From: an uncultured Collinsella sp. | Lineage (GTDB): Bacteria; Actinomycetota; Coriobacteriia; Coriobacteriales; Coriobacteriaceae | NCBI GenBank assembly: GCA_958412345.1 | Contig: CATYSO010000015.1 | Location: forward strand, 1-58,254 | DNA length: 58,254 nt | Direction: 5' to 3' | In this document: piece after piece, positions 15,748 to 23,743 of the stretch | Numbering within the stretch: position 1 is the first letter of the stretch | How the letters are laid out: each line of letters begins with the position of its first letter | The notes under the pieces: model-generated | The model's input: only the letters and a program-made list of their open reading frames with translations | The model's database searches: none | What the model was told of the DNA's origin: nothing | Made by a program: the position numbers and the translations under genes

Positions 15748-16371
15748 TTACGCGTTGACGGCCATCGAGTGCTGGCCTGACTTTTCCAAGTACTCGGCAA
15801 ACTTGGCTTCGTCGCCCTTGTTCTGGTACTGCAGGGCCAGCAGGTACTCCAAGCGGCAGCGCTTGACCGGGTCGTCACCGGCCTCCTTGAGCATGCGCTC
15901 CAGCTCGGGAATGTCGTTGTGACGCTTGAGGATCATCGTGTCGTACATCAGCTGGCACTCGTGCGCGACCGCCTCGGCCTGACCGCCCTCAAAGCCCTTG
16001 ATTTCGTGCAGCAGCTCCTTGGACTTTTTGCGGTCCTCCTGGCCAACGTAGTAGTTAAAGGCCTTGATCACCAGGTCGACGCGCTGCATCTTGGGCAGGT
16101 TGAGTCCCAGCAGCAGGTCGAACATCTCGCCGGCGCGCTCGTGGTCCTCGCGCAGCAGATAGGAGTTCAGACGCAGGTAGTCGCGGTTGTAGCGCGGGTA
16201 CAGCATGCTGGTGAGTTTGCCGTCGAGCAAACGATCGAACTCGGCCCACTGTTTGGCGGCCATCAACTGTTGCAGGCGTTTAAACGTAGTGCGTTTTTTG
16301 ACGCTAAAGAACACCGACACGGCGATACAGATGATAACGACGGCGGTCCAGAGTGTGCGGGAATCGGGCAT
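15748..16371 (-). CDS. Membrane-anchored helical (TPR-like) protein
   Basis: 207 aa with an N-terminal signal anchor (LWTAVVIICIAVSVFFSV, residues 7-24) followed by a cytoplasmic helical domain. Paired helices such as LQQLMAAKQWAEFDRLLDG, REDHERAGEMFDLLLG and LLALQYQNKGDEAKFAEYLE look like tetratricopeptide or related helical repeats. AAGGAT precedes the ATG. No enzymatic motif is seen. It is convergent with the ppx operon and downstream of no operon partner. The function is unknown; a scaffold role is inference. Confidence 0.75.
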   Translation of the reverse strand: MPDSRTLWTAVVIICIAVSVFFSVKKRTTFKRLQQLMAAKQWAEFDRLLDGKLTSMLYPRYNRDYLRLNSYLLREDHERAGEMFDLLLGLNLPKMQRVDLVIKAFNYYVGQEDRKKSKELLHEIKGFEGGQAEAVAHECQLMYDTMILKRHNDIPELERMLKEAGDDPVKRCRLEYLLALQYQNKGDEAKFAEYLEKSGQHSMAVNA

Positions 16372-16534
16372 GTTAGGATCCTTAGTCGCTCATAAAGCGA
16401 GCGGTATGACAACACGTACTAGATGTATTATACGCAGCGCACAAGCAAACTGGCATAAAAGCTCATCGAGGCTGAGTGCCATCGCTCGCTGCGGTACACT
16501 TACCTAAAGTAAACCATGAAGGGAGACATTACCT

Positions 16535-16822
16535 ATGAAGAAGATCGTTTTGGCTTGCGGTGCTGGCGCTGCTACTTCCACGCTCGTTGCCCAGAAGGTC
16601 GCCACCATGCTCGACGCCAACGGTTATGCCGGCAAGTATGAGATCGTGCAGTGCGCCATCTCCGAGGCCAAGGACGCTTGCGACGAGGGCGCCGACCTGC
16701 TGATCGCCACCACCGTTGCTCCCGAGGGCCTCACCTGCCCGTACGTGAGCGGCGTGCCCTTCATGACCGGCATGAACCGCGTCGCTGCCGAGAAGGCCGT
16801 CCTCGACGTCATGGCTCAGTAG
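16535..16822 (+). CDS. PTS system IIB component, galactitol/lactose-type
   Basis: 95-aa stand-alone IIB phosphocarrier. It starts MKKIVLACGAGAATSTLVA, where the Cys at residue 8 in the loop after strand 1 is the phosphorylation site, followed by the typical GatB-like strands (ADLLIATT, VPFMTG). Such proteins pass phosphate from IIA to the IIC permease. No IIA or IIC gene is nearby, so partners must be elsewhere or the protein has another role. GGGAGA precedes the ATG. A VOC-family gene follows 11 nt later. Confidence 0.85.
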   Translation: MKKIVLACGAGAATSTLVAQKVATMLDANGYAGKYEIVQCAISEAKDACDEGADLLIATTVAPEGLTCPYVSGVPFMTGMNRVAAEKAVLDVMAQ

Positions 16823-16833
16823 GCGCTGACTGT

Positions 16834-17208
16834 ATGAGTGAGCAGAACGCCAATCCGGTCGAGCTCTTTGGCATGCGCGTTGCCCATGTGGGCATTAACG
16901 CCACCGACCCGGCAGATGCCCTGGAGATCGCGGAGCTGTTCTCGACGATGATGGGCCTGCCCGTTATCGAGACCCCGGTTTCGTACTTTAACGATTCGCT
17001 GATCGAGGTCATGAAGCAGAACGGTCGTGGCACCAAGGGCCACATCGGCTTTGCCGTCAACGACATCGATGCGGCCGAGAAGTGGTTTGCCGAGCGCGGG
17101 CTCGAGGTCAACGAGGAGTCGCGCGTGCTGCTGCCCGACGGCGGCACCAAGCTCGTGTACTTTAAGCGTGAGTTCGCCGGCTTCGCCGTGCACCTGTGCC
17201 GCGAGTAG
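16834..17208 (+). CDS. VOC (glyoxalase/dioxygenase superfamily) protein
   Basis: 124 aa with a single pair of beta-alpha-beta-beta-beta modules: MRVAHVGINATDPADALEIA starting with a metal-type His, SLIEVMKQN, GHIGFAVNDIDAAEKWFAER and VYFKREFAGFAVHLCRE. His and Glu residues at the usual VOC metal positions are present. The start ATG 16834 lies just downstream of the PTS IIB stop, so the two are probably one operon and may serve the same sugar-derived substrate. The specific reaction is unknown. A strong terminator follows. Confidence 0.8.
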   Translation: MSEQNANPVELFGMRVAHVGINATDPADALEIAELFSTMMGLPVIETPVSYFNDSLIEVMKQNGRGTKGHIGFAVNDIDAAEKWFAERGLEVNEESRVLLPDGGTKLVYFKREFAGFAVHLCRE

Positions 17209-17230
17209 CGCACAGGCTGCTATAGCTAGC

Positions 17231-17268
17231 AAAAAGGGATAGGGCCGCATGGCCTTATCCCTTTATTT
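17231..17268 (+). terminator. Terminator after the VOC gene
   Basis: AAAGGGATA/TATCCCTTT and GGCC/GGCC pair across a short GCAT loop (17232-17263), followed by ATTTAT. It can also serve the convergent sensor kinase gene on the other strand. Confidence 0.88.
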
Positions 17269-17283
17269 ATGCCGAGGGGCTTT

Positions 17284-18579
17284 CTATCGTGGCAGGCGAA
17301 TCGTAAAGCGGCTGCCGACGCCCTCGACTGAGGTCACGCCAATGACACCACCATGGCTATCGACGATCCACTTGGCAATGGCAAGCCCCAGACCCGAGCC
17401 CTGCGCGCCGGCATCGCGTGCGTTGTCGGCGCGGTAGAACCGTTCAAACGCGTGAGCTGCGGATTCCTGGTTCATGCCGATGCCCTCGTCCTCAACGCTT
17501 ATGTCGACCGTGCCCGCGCCCGCATCCGGTGCTACGCCAAACGAGATGGGCGTGCCCGCGTCCGAATACTTGGCGGCGTTTTGCACGATCACGCGCAGAG
17601 CCTGCTTCACGAGCGCCACGTCGACGGGCGCGTCGCAGCGCGGGTCGCTGGCAAGCAAGGCGTCAAAAGCCAGCCGATACGTGTGCTCGGCATCGATCAT
17701 CTGTGACTCCTCGCATACCTCGCCGACCAGTGCGGCCAGGTTGGTATTCGCACGCCGCAGGACCGTGCGCCCGGCATCGCCGCGCGCCAAAAACAGCAGC
17801 TGCTCCACGAGCTCCTGCATATGCTCGCTTTCGGCCTTGAGGGACGCGATGGATTCCGCCAGCACGTCCGGGTCATCTTTGCCCCAGCGGTCGAGCATGT
17901 TTACGTAACCCTGAATCACCGCGATGGGCGTTCGTAGCTCGTGGCTTGCATCGTTGACAAAGCGCATCTGCTGCAGCTTTGCCTCTTGCATCTGGCGCAG
18001 CAGGCGGTTGAGCGCGACCTCGATGCTTGCCAGGTCGGCGTCGCCGGTGGTGACGCTCGGCGAGTCGACGCTTGCGCGCTCGATGGCCTGCTCCAGCGTT
18101 TCCATCTTGCCGCCGGAGAGCTGCATGCGGCCGAGTTCGTCCACGCGCAGGGCCAGATCGTTGAGCGGCGCCATGGTGCGGCGCACGCGGCGGGCGCCGC
18201 CGAGCATGTTGAGCACGCTGATAACCTGCCAGCCCGCAACGACAAGGTAGAGAGGCCATAGCGTGACGAGGTTCTGTGCGAGGGGGAAGGTCTTGGTGCT
18301 ACGCGCAAGCTCGACGGTATAGGTGAGTGTGGTCAGGTCCCAGCCGCGCGCGGGAGCCAGCGACATGCCGTGAACGGTGGCGCTGGGAATCCATCCCGCG
18401 GTAAACGCGCCGTCGGGCAGCGTCTGGTTATAGCCGTAGACGAGAATCGCCGCCGCGGCGACCAGCAGCCACAGATCGAGCCAGACGTAGCTTATCAGGC
18501 GGCGCCACATGTAGCTCCAGTTGATGGCGCGGGCGATGGAGGTGACGCGCTTGGTCTCGTCGTTACGCGCGGCAGACAT
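17284..18579 (-). CDS. Sensor histidine kinase, HisKA type
   Basis: 431 aa. Two membrane helices (about 29-50 and 100-122) flank an extracytoplasmic domain of about 55 residues. A HAMP-like linker follows, then HisKA with the phospho-acceptor His in FVNDASHELRTPIAVIQGY, then HATPase with N box VIVQNAAKYSD, G1 DEGIGM, F box FERFYRAD and G2 GSGLGLAIAKWIV. ATG 18579 overlaps the end of the response regulator by 17 nt, showing one transcript; the longer frame upstream lies antisense-like inside the regulator gene. The signal is unknown. The architecture resembles ArlS/CssS-like kinases. Confidence 0.88.
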   Translation of the reverse strand: MSAARNDETKRVTSIARAINWSYMWRRLISYVWLDLWLLVAAAAILVYGYNQTLPDGAFTAGWIPSATVHGMSLAPARGWDLTTLTYTVELARSTKTFPLAQNLVTLWPLYLVVAGWQVISVLNMLGGARRVRRTMAPLNDLALRVDELGRMQLSGGKMETLEQAIERASVDSPSVTTGDADLASIEVALNRLLRQMQEAKLQQMRFVNDASHELRTPIAVIQGYVNMLDRWGKDDPDVLAESIASLKAESEHMQELVEQLLFLARGDAGRTVLRRANTNLAALVGEVCEESQMIDAEHTYRLAFDALLASDPRCDAPVDVALVKQALRVIVQNAAKYSDAGTPISFGVAPDAGAGTVDISVEDEGIGMNQESAAHAFERFYRADNARDAGAQGSGLGLAIAKWIVDSHGGVIGVTSVEGVGSRFTIRLPR

Positions 18580-19348
18580 AGCCCACCCCGCGCACGGTCT
18601 GGATGATGCGGGCACCGCCGGCGTCCTCGATCTTCGCGCGCAGATGCGCAATGTGCACGTCGACGTTGTTGGTGTCGCCCACATATTCGTAGCCCAGCGC
18701 CTCGTGCGCGATGCGCTCGCGCGTGAGCACGGTGCCGGCGTGCGCCATAAGCAGGGCGAGTACATCGAACTCGCGGGCCGTGAGCATGATGGGCACGCTG
18801 CCGACGGTGACTTCGCGGCGGTCGGGATCGAGCACGACCGAGCCCACGGCGAGCGTGGCAGGGGAGGGCGAGGCGGAGGTCTGGGCCGAGTCGCCCACCA
18901 TGCCCGTCGCGGCGGCGTCCCCGGCCGCGATGTCCGCCGTGCCCGCCCCGGCACCGACGCCGCCAACGCCCGAAGCCGCCCGCACGGCCTCCGAGCGCTT
19001 CAGCGCCACGCGGATCCGTGCGAACAGCTCCTCAATCGCAAACGGTTTGGTCAGGTAATCGTCGGCACCGGCATCGAGCCCGGCCACTTTGTCCATCACG
19101 GCATCGCGCGCGGTGACCATAATCACCGGCACATCCTTGTGCTTGCGGACACGCCGCAAGACCTCCATGCCGTTGAGCTGCGGCAACAGCACGTCGAGCA
19201 GAATCAGATCGTAGTCGCGCTCCAGCGCCAGGTCCACGGCGGTGCGGCCATCGGCGGCGTGTTCCACCTGGTAGCCCTCGTGCTCCAGCTCGAGCGTCAC
19301 AAAGCGGGCGATTTTCTCCTCGTCCTCTACGATCAGGATCCGTGCCAT
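18563..19348 (-). CDS. OmpR-family response regulator
   Basis: 261 aa. The receiver (1-120) has acidic residues in LIVEDEEKIA, the phospho-Asp in YDLILLDVLLPQLNGMEVL, and Lys in DDYLTKPFAIEEL. The C-terminal winged helix (about 165-261) contains LTAREFDVLALLM and VDVHIAHLRAKIED with the end IIQTVRGVGYVC. Between them is an unusually long Gly/Ala/Ser/Thr linker of about 45 residues, where most family members have 5-15. It is encoded just upstream of its kinase. Confidence 0.92.
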   Translation of the reverse strand: MARILIVEDEEKIARFVTLELEHEGYQVEHAADGRTAVDLALERDYDLILLDVLLPQLNGMEVLRRVRKHKDVPVIMVTARDAVMDKVAGLDAGADDYLTKPFAIEELFARIRVALKRSEAVRAASGVGGVGAGAGTADIAAGDAAATGMVGDSAQTSASPSPATLAVGSVVLDPDRREVTVGSVPIMLTAREFDVLALLMAHAGTVLTRERIAHEALGYEYVGDTNNVDVHIAHLRAKIEDAGGARIIQTVRGVGYVCRA

Positions 19349-19366
19349 GCGTGCCCCCGTCTGCGA

Positions 19367-19909
19367 TTACTTGTCGTCGTTGAGATTTTGCTTGATGTCG
19401 TCCGCGGCATCGGCAGCGTGATTCATAAGGTTGTTGATGCTGCCGGGCACGTCGCCGTCGCTGTCGATGCGGTAGCGCATGCCAAAGAATAGGCCAATCA
19501 GCATCAGCCATATCGTGGCGCCCCAGGCAAACAGCGCGACGATGGGGATCAGGATGGGAATGTTGAGGATGATCGCGTCGCGGCGCGTGGCAATAAACTT
19601 GGTGTCCAGGCTCAGGCGGAAGAGCTTTTTGAGGTACTCCCACACGCTGTCCATCTTCTTGGAGAAGTCGGTCTTTTCGCTCGACTTTTCGTAGGCTGCC
19701 TGCGCGGCGACCATCTCGGCAGACGGTTCATCGACTGGCGCGGACTCGGTGGCGGCATGCGCCGACGTGGTCTGGGTCTTGCCCTGCGACTCGAGCCAAA
19801 TGATGGCATCCAAAACGTTGCCGTCGGCAGCGTCGAGCGCCGCCTTGGCATCGGTGTAACTCACGTTGCACTTGGTGCGGATGGTTTCAACTTTTTCGAG
19901 GTCGTCCAT
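19367..19909 (-). CDS. DUF4342-type protein with UBA-like domain
   Basis: 180 aa. Residues 1-45 (VETIRTKCNVSYTDAKAALD, then GNVLDAIIWLESQGK) form a UBA/TS-N-like three-helix fold like the N-terminus of EF-Ts. A linker follows, then a membrane-associated region with a hydrophobic hairpin (IILNIPILIPIVALFAWG plus the next helix) and a charged tail. AAAGGA precedes the ATG. The gap to the response regulator is 18 bp, so it may be the first gene of that operon. Its biochemical role is unknown; a membrane-linked partner of the two-component system is a guess. Confidence 0.78.
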   Translation of the reverse strand: MDDLEKVETIRTKCNVSYTDAKAALDAADGNVLDAIIWLESQGKTQTTSAHAATESAPVDEPSAEMVAAQAAYEKSSEKTDFSKKMDSVWEYLKKLFRLSLDTKFIATRRDAIILNIPILIPIVALFAWGATIWLMLIGLFFGMRYRIDSDGDVPGSINNLMNHAADAADDIKQNLNDDK

Positions 19910-20119
19910 GACCTGTCCTTTCGTTCGATGGGCGCGACGCCGGGCGATTTGCCCGGGCGCGAGCGTTGCGTTCGGCGGTTTGCGTTGCGCCGCCCCGCCC
20001 TTGGTCGAACTCTATAGTGCAGGTTATAGATTAAGCGATTCTTGAGCCAAGATTAATGTTGGATGAGTTTTTGGGTGGCAGTAGGGAAGAGAGAGGTGTC
20101 CTTCTGGGTAGCTAGCAGC

Positions 20120-20299
20120 GAGGTCTAATACTTTTCCGAGAAGTGAACGAGTGAAAACGGACCCCCGGAGCATCGACACTTTCCGGTTGCCGTTTCCTGC
20201 GGTTTTAATGCCAGAATTCTGCGATTTCACCGCCGAAAAATGTGGATGCTTCAGGGGTCCAAAAACAGCCGTTCACTTCGCGGAAAAGTATTAGACCTC
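20120..20299. repeat. 180-bp palindromic element with 55-bp arms
   Basis: Arms 20120-20174 and 20245-20299 are inverted repeats with about 80% identity, starting GAGGTCTAATACTTTTCCG. The 70-nt centre is unrelated and AT-richer. No ORF is credible inside. It lies in the 510-bp gap between the DUF4342 gene and abiEi. The size and terminal inverted arms suit a MITE or a structured RNA. Either way it marks the left border of the accessory island. Confidence 0.75.
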
Positions 20300-20384
20300 G
20301 ATAGCGGGGGATGGTGAGTCGGTAATAAAGCGGCGACAGAAATGGGATAAACAAAGCGAACGAATCACCGGAAATCAAAAACGC

Positions 20385-20419
20385 GTTGCAAAAGTATGAA
20401 AATATCCTACAATTGCAAC
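20385..20419 (+). promoter_or_regulatory. abiE promoter/operator, probably leaderless
   Basis: -35 TTGCAA (20386-20391), a 16-bp spacer, and -10 TACAAT (20408-20413). The start would fall at about 20420, exactly the ATG of abiEi, so the mRNA is probably leaderless; no ribosome-binding site is visible. GTTGCAA (20385-20391) and TTGCAAC (20413-20419) form an inverted repeat that overlaps both promoter boxes, as expected if AbiEi represses its own promoter. Confidence 0.65.
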
Positions 20420-21043
20420 ATGAAGTACTTTAGTAACATAGCGGCGATAAGCGAGCTTTCCGAGAGCGAGGGCGTGTTCACCACAGCTCAGGCGGCTCGC
20501 ATGGACATCTCTCGAGATGCGCTGGCACGCTCATGTCGTGCGGGGCGTCTTGAACGGATATGCCACGGCGCCTACCGGATGTCTGGAACACAGCGCCGAG
20601 ACACCGATGAGCTCAACGCTTTTTGGAAGCTCACCAATCCCTCCCTTTGCGCGTGGGAGAGAAAACGTCAGTGGGATGGCATCGCCGTGAGCGGTACGAC
20701 TGCGGCGAACCTGCAGCAAATGGGCGATTTCTACCTGTCCCCCTACAGGATGACCGCGCCCACGCGTATCAATACAAGAAACGAATCCCTTTCTTTTGTA
20801 AAGCGCGAGATTGCCGAGCAGGACATCGTTTGGGTCGACGGTCTGCCGGTAACCAAACCCGAGCGCACGCTTGTCGATCTTTGCCTCGATTGCGAGGACC
20901 CCTCATTAATTATCGATGCCTATCACGACGCGCTTGGACGTGGGCTCGATACGCAGCGGCTGAAAGAACTCGTAAAGGAGAGCTCTAAAACCGCCAAACG
21001 ACGCGAACTAATGAGGCCTTTGCTGATGGTGCTGAACGGGTAA
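20420..21043 (+). CDS. abiEi: AbiEi-family antitoxin (type IV toxin-antitoxin)
   Basis: 207 aa. The N-terminal winged helix (SEGVFTTAQAARMDISRDAL, then LARSCRAGRLERICHGAYRM) is the AbiEi_4-type DNA-binding domain; the C-terminal domain has LPVTKPERTLVDLC, typical of AbiEi antitoxins. These proteins repress their own promoter and block the partner nucleotidyltransferase without stable binding. Start ATG 20420 fits the promoter spacing; an ATG at 20396 would lie upstream of the transcription start. The toxin gene follows 15 nt later. Confidence 0.88.
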   Translation: MKYFSNIAAISELSESEGVFTTAQAARMDISRDALARSCRAGRLERICHGAYRMSGTQRRDTDELNAFWKLTNPSLCAWERKRQWDGIAVSGTTAANLQQMGDFYLSPYRMTAPTRINTRNESLSFVKREIAEQDIVWVDGLPVTKPERTLVDLCLDCEDPSLIIDAYHDALGRGLDTQRLKELVKESSKTAKRRELMRPLLMVLNG

Positions 21044-21058
21044 TGCGAAACGGAGGAC

Positions 21059-21949
21059 ATGGTGAAGTACAAAACGCCTGCCGCATTGGAGATGGCTGTT
21101 AGGAATGCCGCAAGAGAATCACCAATGGATACTAATCGGGCGATCGTCGGCTTCTACTTTCATCGCTTCCTGTGTCGCGTTTTTTCAGAAGATGACGGCA
21201 ACTTTGTGCTCAAGGGCGGCCAAAGCGTCCTGGCGCGAACACTCGATGCGCGTGTCACAAGAGATATTGACTTGGTTGCTCAAGAGGAAAGTCTCGAAGA
21301 TGCTATTGCCGATCTGGTGCAGGCGGCTTCGATTGATCTGGAGGATTTCGTTTCGTTTGTCTTTGATCGTGCAGAGCGGATCAAAGAAGAAGATGAGTAT
21401 CGGTGCGGTGCTAAGGTGTGGTTCACCCCCTTTATGGGAACCAAAAAGCTACAGCCAATTTCAATTGACTTGGTAATTGATGAAGTTCGAGGACTTGAGC
21501 CTGAGGTTCTTGCGCCGATCGATCGTTTGAATATCGAGGGTCTCCCAGTCTGCGACTATCGAGTATGCCGAGTGGAGAGCGCCCTTGCAGATAAATTGCT
21601 CGCAATGATAGAGACGCATGAGGGCCGTGCCTCTTCGCGAATCAAGGTTATAGTCGACATCTTGGTGTACGCGAAAACTTGCTTCGTCGATGGGGTTACG
21701 CTTGTCGAGAGGGTCGAGAAAGAAGCGTCTGACCGCAAGGTGGCAATGCCGGACGAGTTCGTGGCGCCTCTCTGGTGGAAACAAAATGGTTCTGCGCAGT
21801 ACGTAAAGATGGCGAGGCAGGCGGGGGTGCTTGATCTCGCGGGGAACATTGCTGGGGCAGAAGAGATTGTCAATCGGTTGTATGCACCGTGCTTTAACCA
21901 TTCGGCGAATATGTGCAAATGGAATCCTCAGACCACGGGATGGGAATAG
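21059..21949 (+). CDS. abiEii: AbiEii-family nucleotidyltransferase toxin
   Basis: 296 aa DUF1814-type nucleotidyltransferase. The catalytic pattern is FVLKGGQSVLARTLDARV followed by TRDIDLVA, where the two Asp residues coordinate metal; later conserved elements are ISIDLV and CRVESALADKLLAMIETHEG with the family's ALADKL motif. AbiEii enzymes modify tRNA or other targets and cause growth arrest on phage infection. GGAGG precedes the ATG. A strong hairpin follows the stop. Base composition is lower in GC than the his genes, in line with transfer. Confidence 0.9.
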   Translation: MVKYKTPAALEMAVRNAARESPMDTNRAIVGFYFHRFLCRVFSEDDGNFVLKGGQSVLARTLDARVTRDIDLVAQEESLEDAIADLVQAASIDLEDFVSFVFDRAERIKEEDEYRCGAKVWFTPFMGTKKLQPISIDLVIDEVRGLEPEVLAPIDRLNIEGLPVCDYRVCRVESALADKLLAMIETHEGRASSRIKVIVDILVYAKTCFVDGVTLVERVEKEASDRKVAMPDEFVAPLWWKQNGSAQYVKMARQAGVLDLAGNIAGAEEIVNRLYAPCFNHSANMCKWNPQTTGWE

Positions 21950-21960
21950 TCTAGATAGTT

Positions 21961-21995
21961 AAGCCGGCGGCAGGATTAGTTCCTGCCGCCGGCTT
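21961..21995. terminator. Perfect 15-bp hairpin between convergent genes
   Basis: 21961-21975 (AAGCCGGCGGCAGGA) pairs exactly with 21981-21995 across a 5-nt loop. It lies between abiEii and the convergent HsdM/S-like gene and can serve both. There is no T-tract in either direction. Confidence 0.7.
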
Positions 21996-22018
21996 GGGGT
22001 GCTGTTGTTGCCTATGTG

Positions 22019-23458
22019 CTACTCGCTGATTTGGTCGAGCACCTCGGTGATGGTCTTTTTTGCGGCCTCGAGGTTGCGCTGGGCTTGAGCGACAGCAGCC
22101 TCGGCCTGCTTTTTTGCCCTTACGACCTCGGCAAAGCGATTGATGGATTCGCTATACTCGCGCGTACGTGGATCAAGCGCGGGTGGAACCTCGATCTCGA
22201 ACAGGTCAGTAGGGCGGATGGCGCGCATCCTGGATGCTTCAGTTAATGCCTGAATCAACTGTGCCCCATGACCTTCTGTGAGATATCCGACGACTATCTC
22301 CGAAAACACTACGCGTTCCTCTTCGGTCATTGTTTGGAATGACGGGCGAATGACGGTGGTGTTATGCGAAGCAACCAGGTGCTGCTTCGCGTCTGCGGCA
22401 CTGACCACGAGCAAGTTGGATGCGCCAGAGCGACCCAGCATGCGCGACATGACGATATCACCGGCGCGGAGCTCATAGCGATCGAGGACACTAGGGTCTA
22501 CCTTTACGTATTTAGAGTCCGACCCATTTTCACTTTCTACAGCGTCTACAGGCAGAAGATTGCCGTCCTGAAAATCTTGAGAGGAGATTCGGCGCACCTC
22601 AACCGCGTCTATGTCGTTCGATGTCGTGCTCTCGCGGGGCATGAACGGTGCTACTCGCGTAAAAGTGTCACCGAGCTTGGCGCCGTAGTTTCGGGTGATG
22701 GCGATGAGACTGATTTTGCCTTTTGAGAGAGGGACGTGGTGCTGGAGCAACTCTCGTGTAGCGAAAACGGATGTTTCGATAGACATCGATTTAGGCGTAT
22801 TTGTATCAATACGAGCCCAGTCGGGGGAGATAGCAAGGGCGATGTCGGAACAATACGATATTCTAGTTACATATTGAAAATGCAGTCTGGATTCGATTAC
22901 GCTGCGAAATGCCACGCTGCGATTTCCCGTAGACATTATGAGAAGCGCGCCCGCCATATGGCGCGCAGGTTCAGAAAACGGTAAATAAACGATGCTCTCG
23001 ATGAGCCCTTCGCGTATCAAAATCGTGCGTGCTTGCTCAGCTTTATCAAGATAGTCGGCGGGCAGCGCCACGGCTGCTCGAGTGCGGCCCGAAAGGGCGA
23101 GCGCATACAGACACCAAATAAAAGGACCCCAGTCACAAAAATCCAGGTAGCCAGGTTCCAAATAATCGATGAGCGCGGCACAGTCTTTTTCGACATCGCG
23201 TTTGTTCGTGCGGTAGTAGCCCGATGCATCGATAAACACTGGAGCGAGCTCGCCATCGCTTGCACTCTGCTTGCCAGGCTCAAGCTCACAAATATTGGGC
23301 ACGCCGTTACCGTTTAGGGTAAAGCACTTAACGAGATCTTCGGCATCCATGGCGCCAGGCAGGCGGACGGTAAGCAGGCGGCTGTCGTGCTCCAGGTTAA
23401 GCGCACGCGAGAGGGCGGCGGCGGTGAGGCGTGGCAATGATGATGTGGTTTCACGCAT
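22019..23458 (-). CDS. Truncated HsdM/HsdS-like fusion protein
   Basis: 479 aa. Residues about 95-185 resemble the C-terminal part of type I N6-adenine methylases (FIWCLYALALSGRTRAAVAL, RTILIREGLIESIVYLPF, then HMAGALLIMST). The SAM-binding and NPPY/F catalytic motifs are absent, so methylation is unlikely. The second half resembles an HsdS target-recognition domain (LRAGDIVMSRMLGRSGASNL, LVASHNTTVIRP) and ends in a long helix (EVVRAKKQAEAAVAQAQRNL) typical of HsdS coiled coils. No hsdR or full hsdM is nearby. It may be a decayed fusion or a DNA-binding protein with a new role. Confidence 0.65.
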   Translation of the reverse strand: MRETTSSLPRLTAAALSRALNLEHDSRLLTVRLPGAMDAEDLVKCFTLNGNGVPNICELEPGKQSASDGELAPVFIDASGYYRTNKRDVEKDCAALIDYLEPGYLDFCDWGPFIWCLYALALSGRTRAAVALPADYLDKAEQARTILIREGLIESIVYLPFSEPARHMAGALLIMSTGNRSVAFRSVIESRLHFQYVTRISYCSDIALAISPDWARIDTNTPKSMSIETSVFATRELLQHHVPLSKGKISLIAITRNYGAKLGDTFTRVAPFMPRESTTSNDIDAVEVRRISSQDFQDGNLLPVDAVESENGSDSKYVKVDPSVLDRYELRAGDIVMSRMLGRSGASNLLVVSAADAKQHLVASHNTTVIRPSFQTMTEEERVVFSEIVVGYLTEGHGAQLIQALTEASRMRAIRPTDLFEIEVPPALDPRTREYSESINRFAEVVRAKKQAEAAVAQAQRNLEAAKKTITEVLDQISE

Positions 23459-23579
23459 GAATAAAGCCCTTTCTTCTTGGTGGGTTTATATTAGCAGATA
23501 AATTTGAAAATTTCTAATGACGAGAACAGCACACTGTGCTATCCTTGCCTTAATCAAAAACCAACTCAATAGCAAAGGC

Positions 23580-23696
23580 TTGCTGCCACTTGTAATGTAA
23601 TCGCACGACGAAAGTGGCAATTATGCAGCAACGCCCACCACCTAGCCGTAGACCAAAGCCTGCGGCATCAACCTAGCTTTAGAACATTCTAAAGCT
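23580..23696. promoter_or_regulatory. Two inverted repeats in the divergent spacer 23459-23743
   Basis: A nested inverted repeat covers 23580-23631 (TTGCTGC/GCAGCAA outside, TGCCACTT/AAGTGGCA inside). A second, 9-bp-arm palindrome lies at 23675-23696 (AGCTTTAGA-ACAT-TCTAAAGCT), the size of a regulator operator. Both lie between the divergent HsdM/S-like and zinc-ribbon genes. Otherwise the 285-bp spacer holds only AAGGAAGG before the start at 23744. Confidence 0.5.
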
Positions 23697-23743
23697 TAGA
23701 ACAAACTCCCTACAAGCACCTACCACAGAAAGGAAGGTCGTTC

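Noticed and set aside
23675..23696. LexA (SOS) box
   Set aside because: The centre AGAACATTCT lacks the GAAC-N4-GTTC form expected for actinobacterial LexA; a different regulator is more likely.
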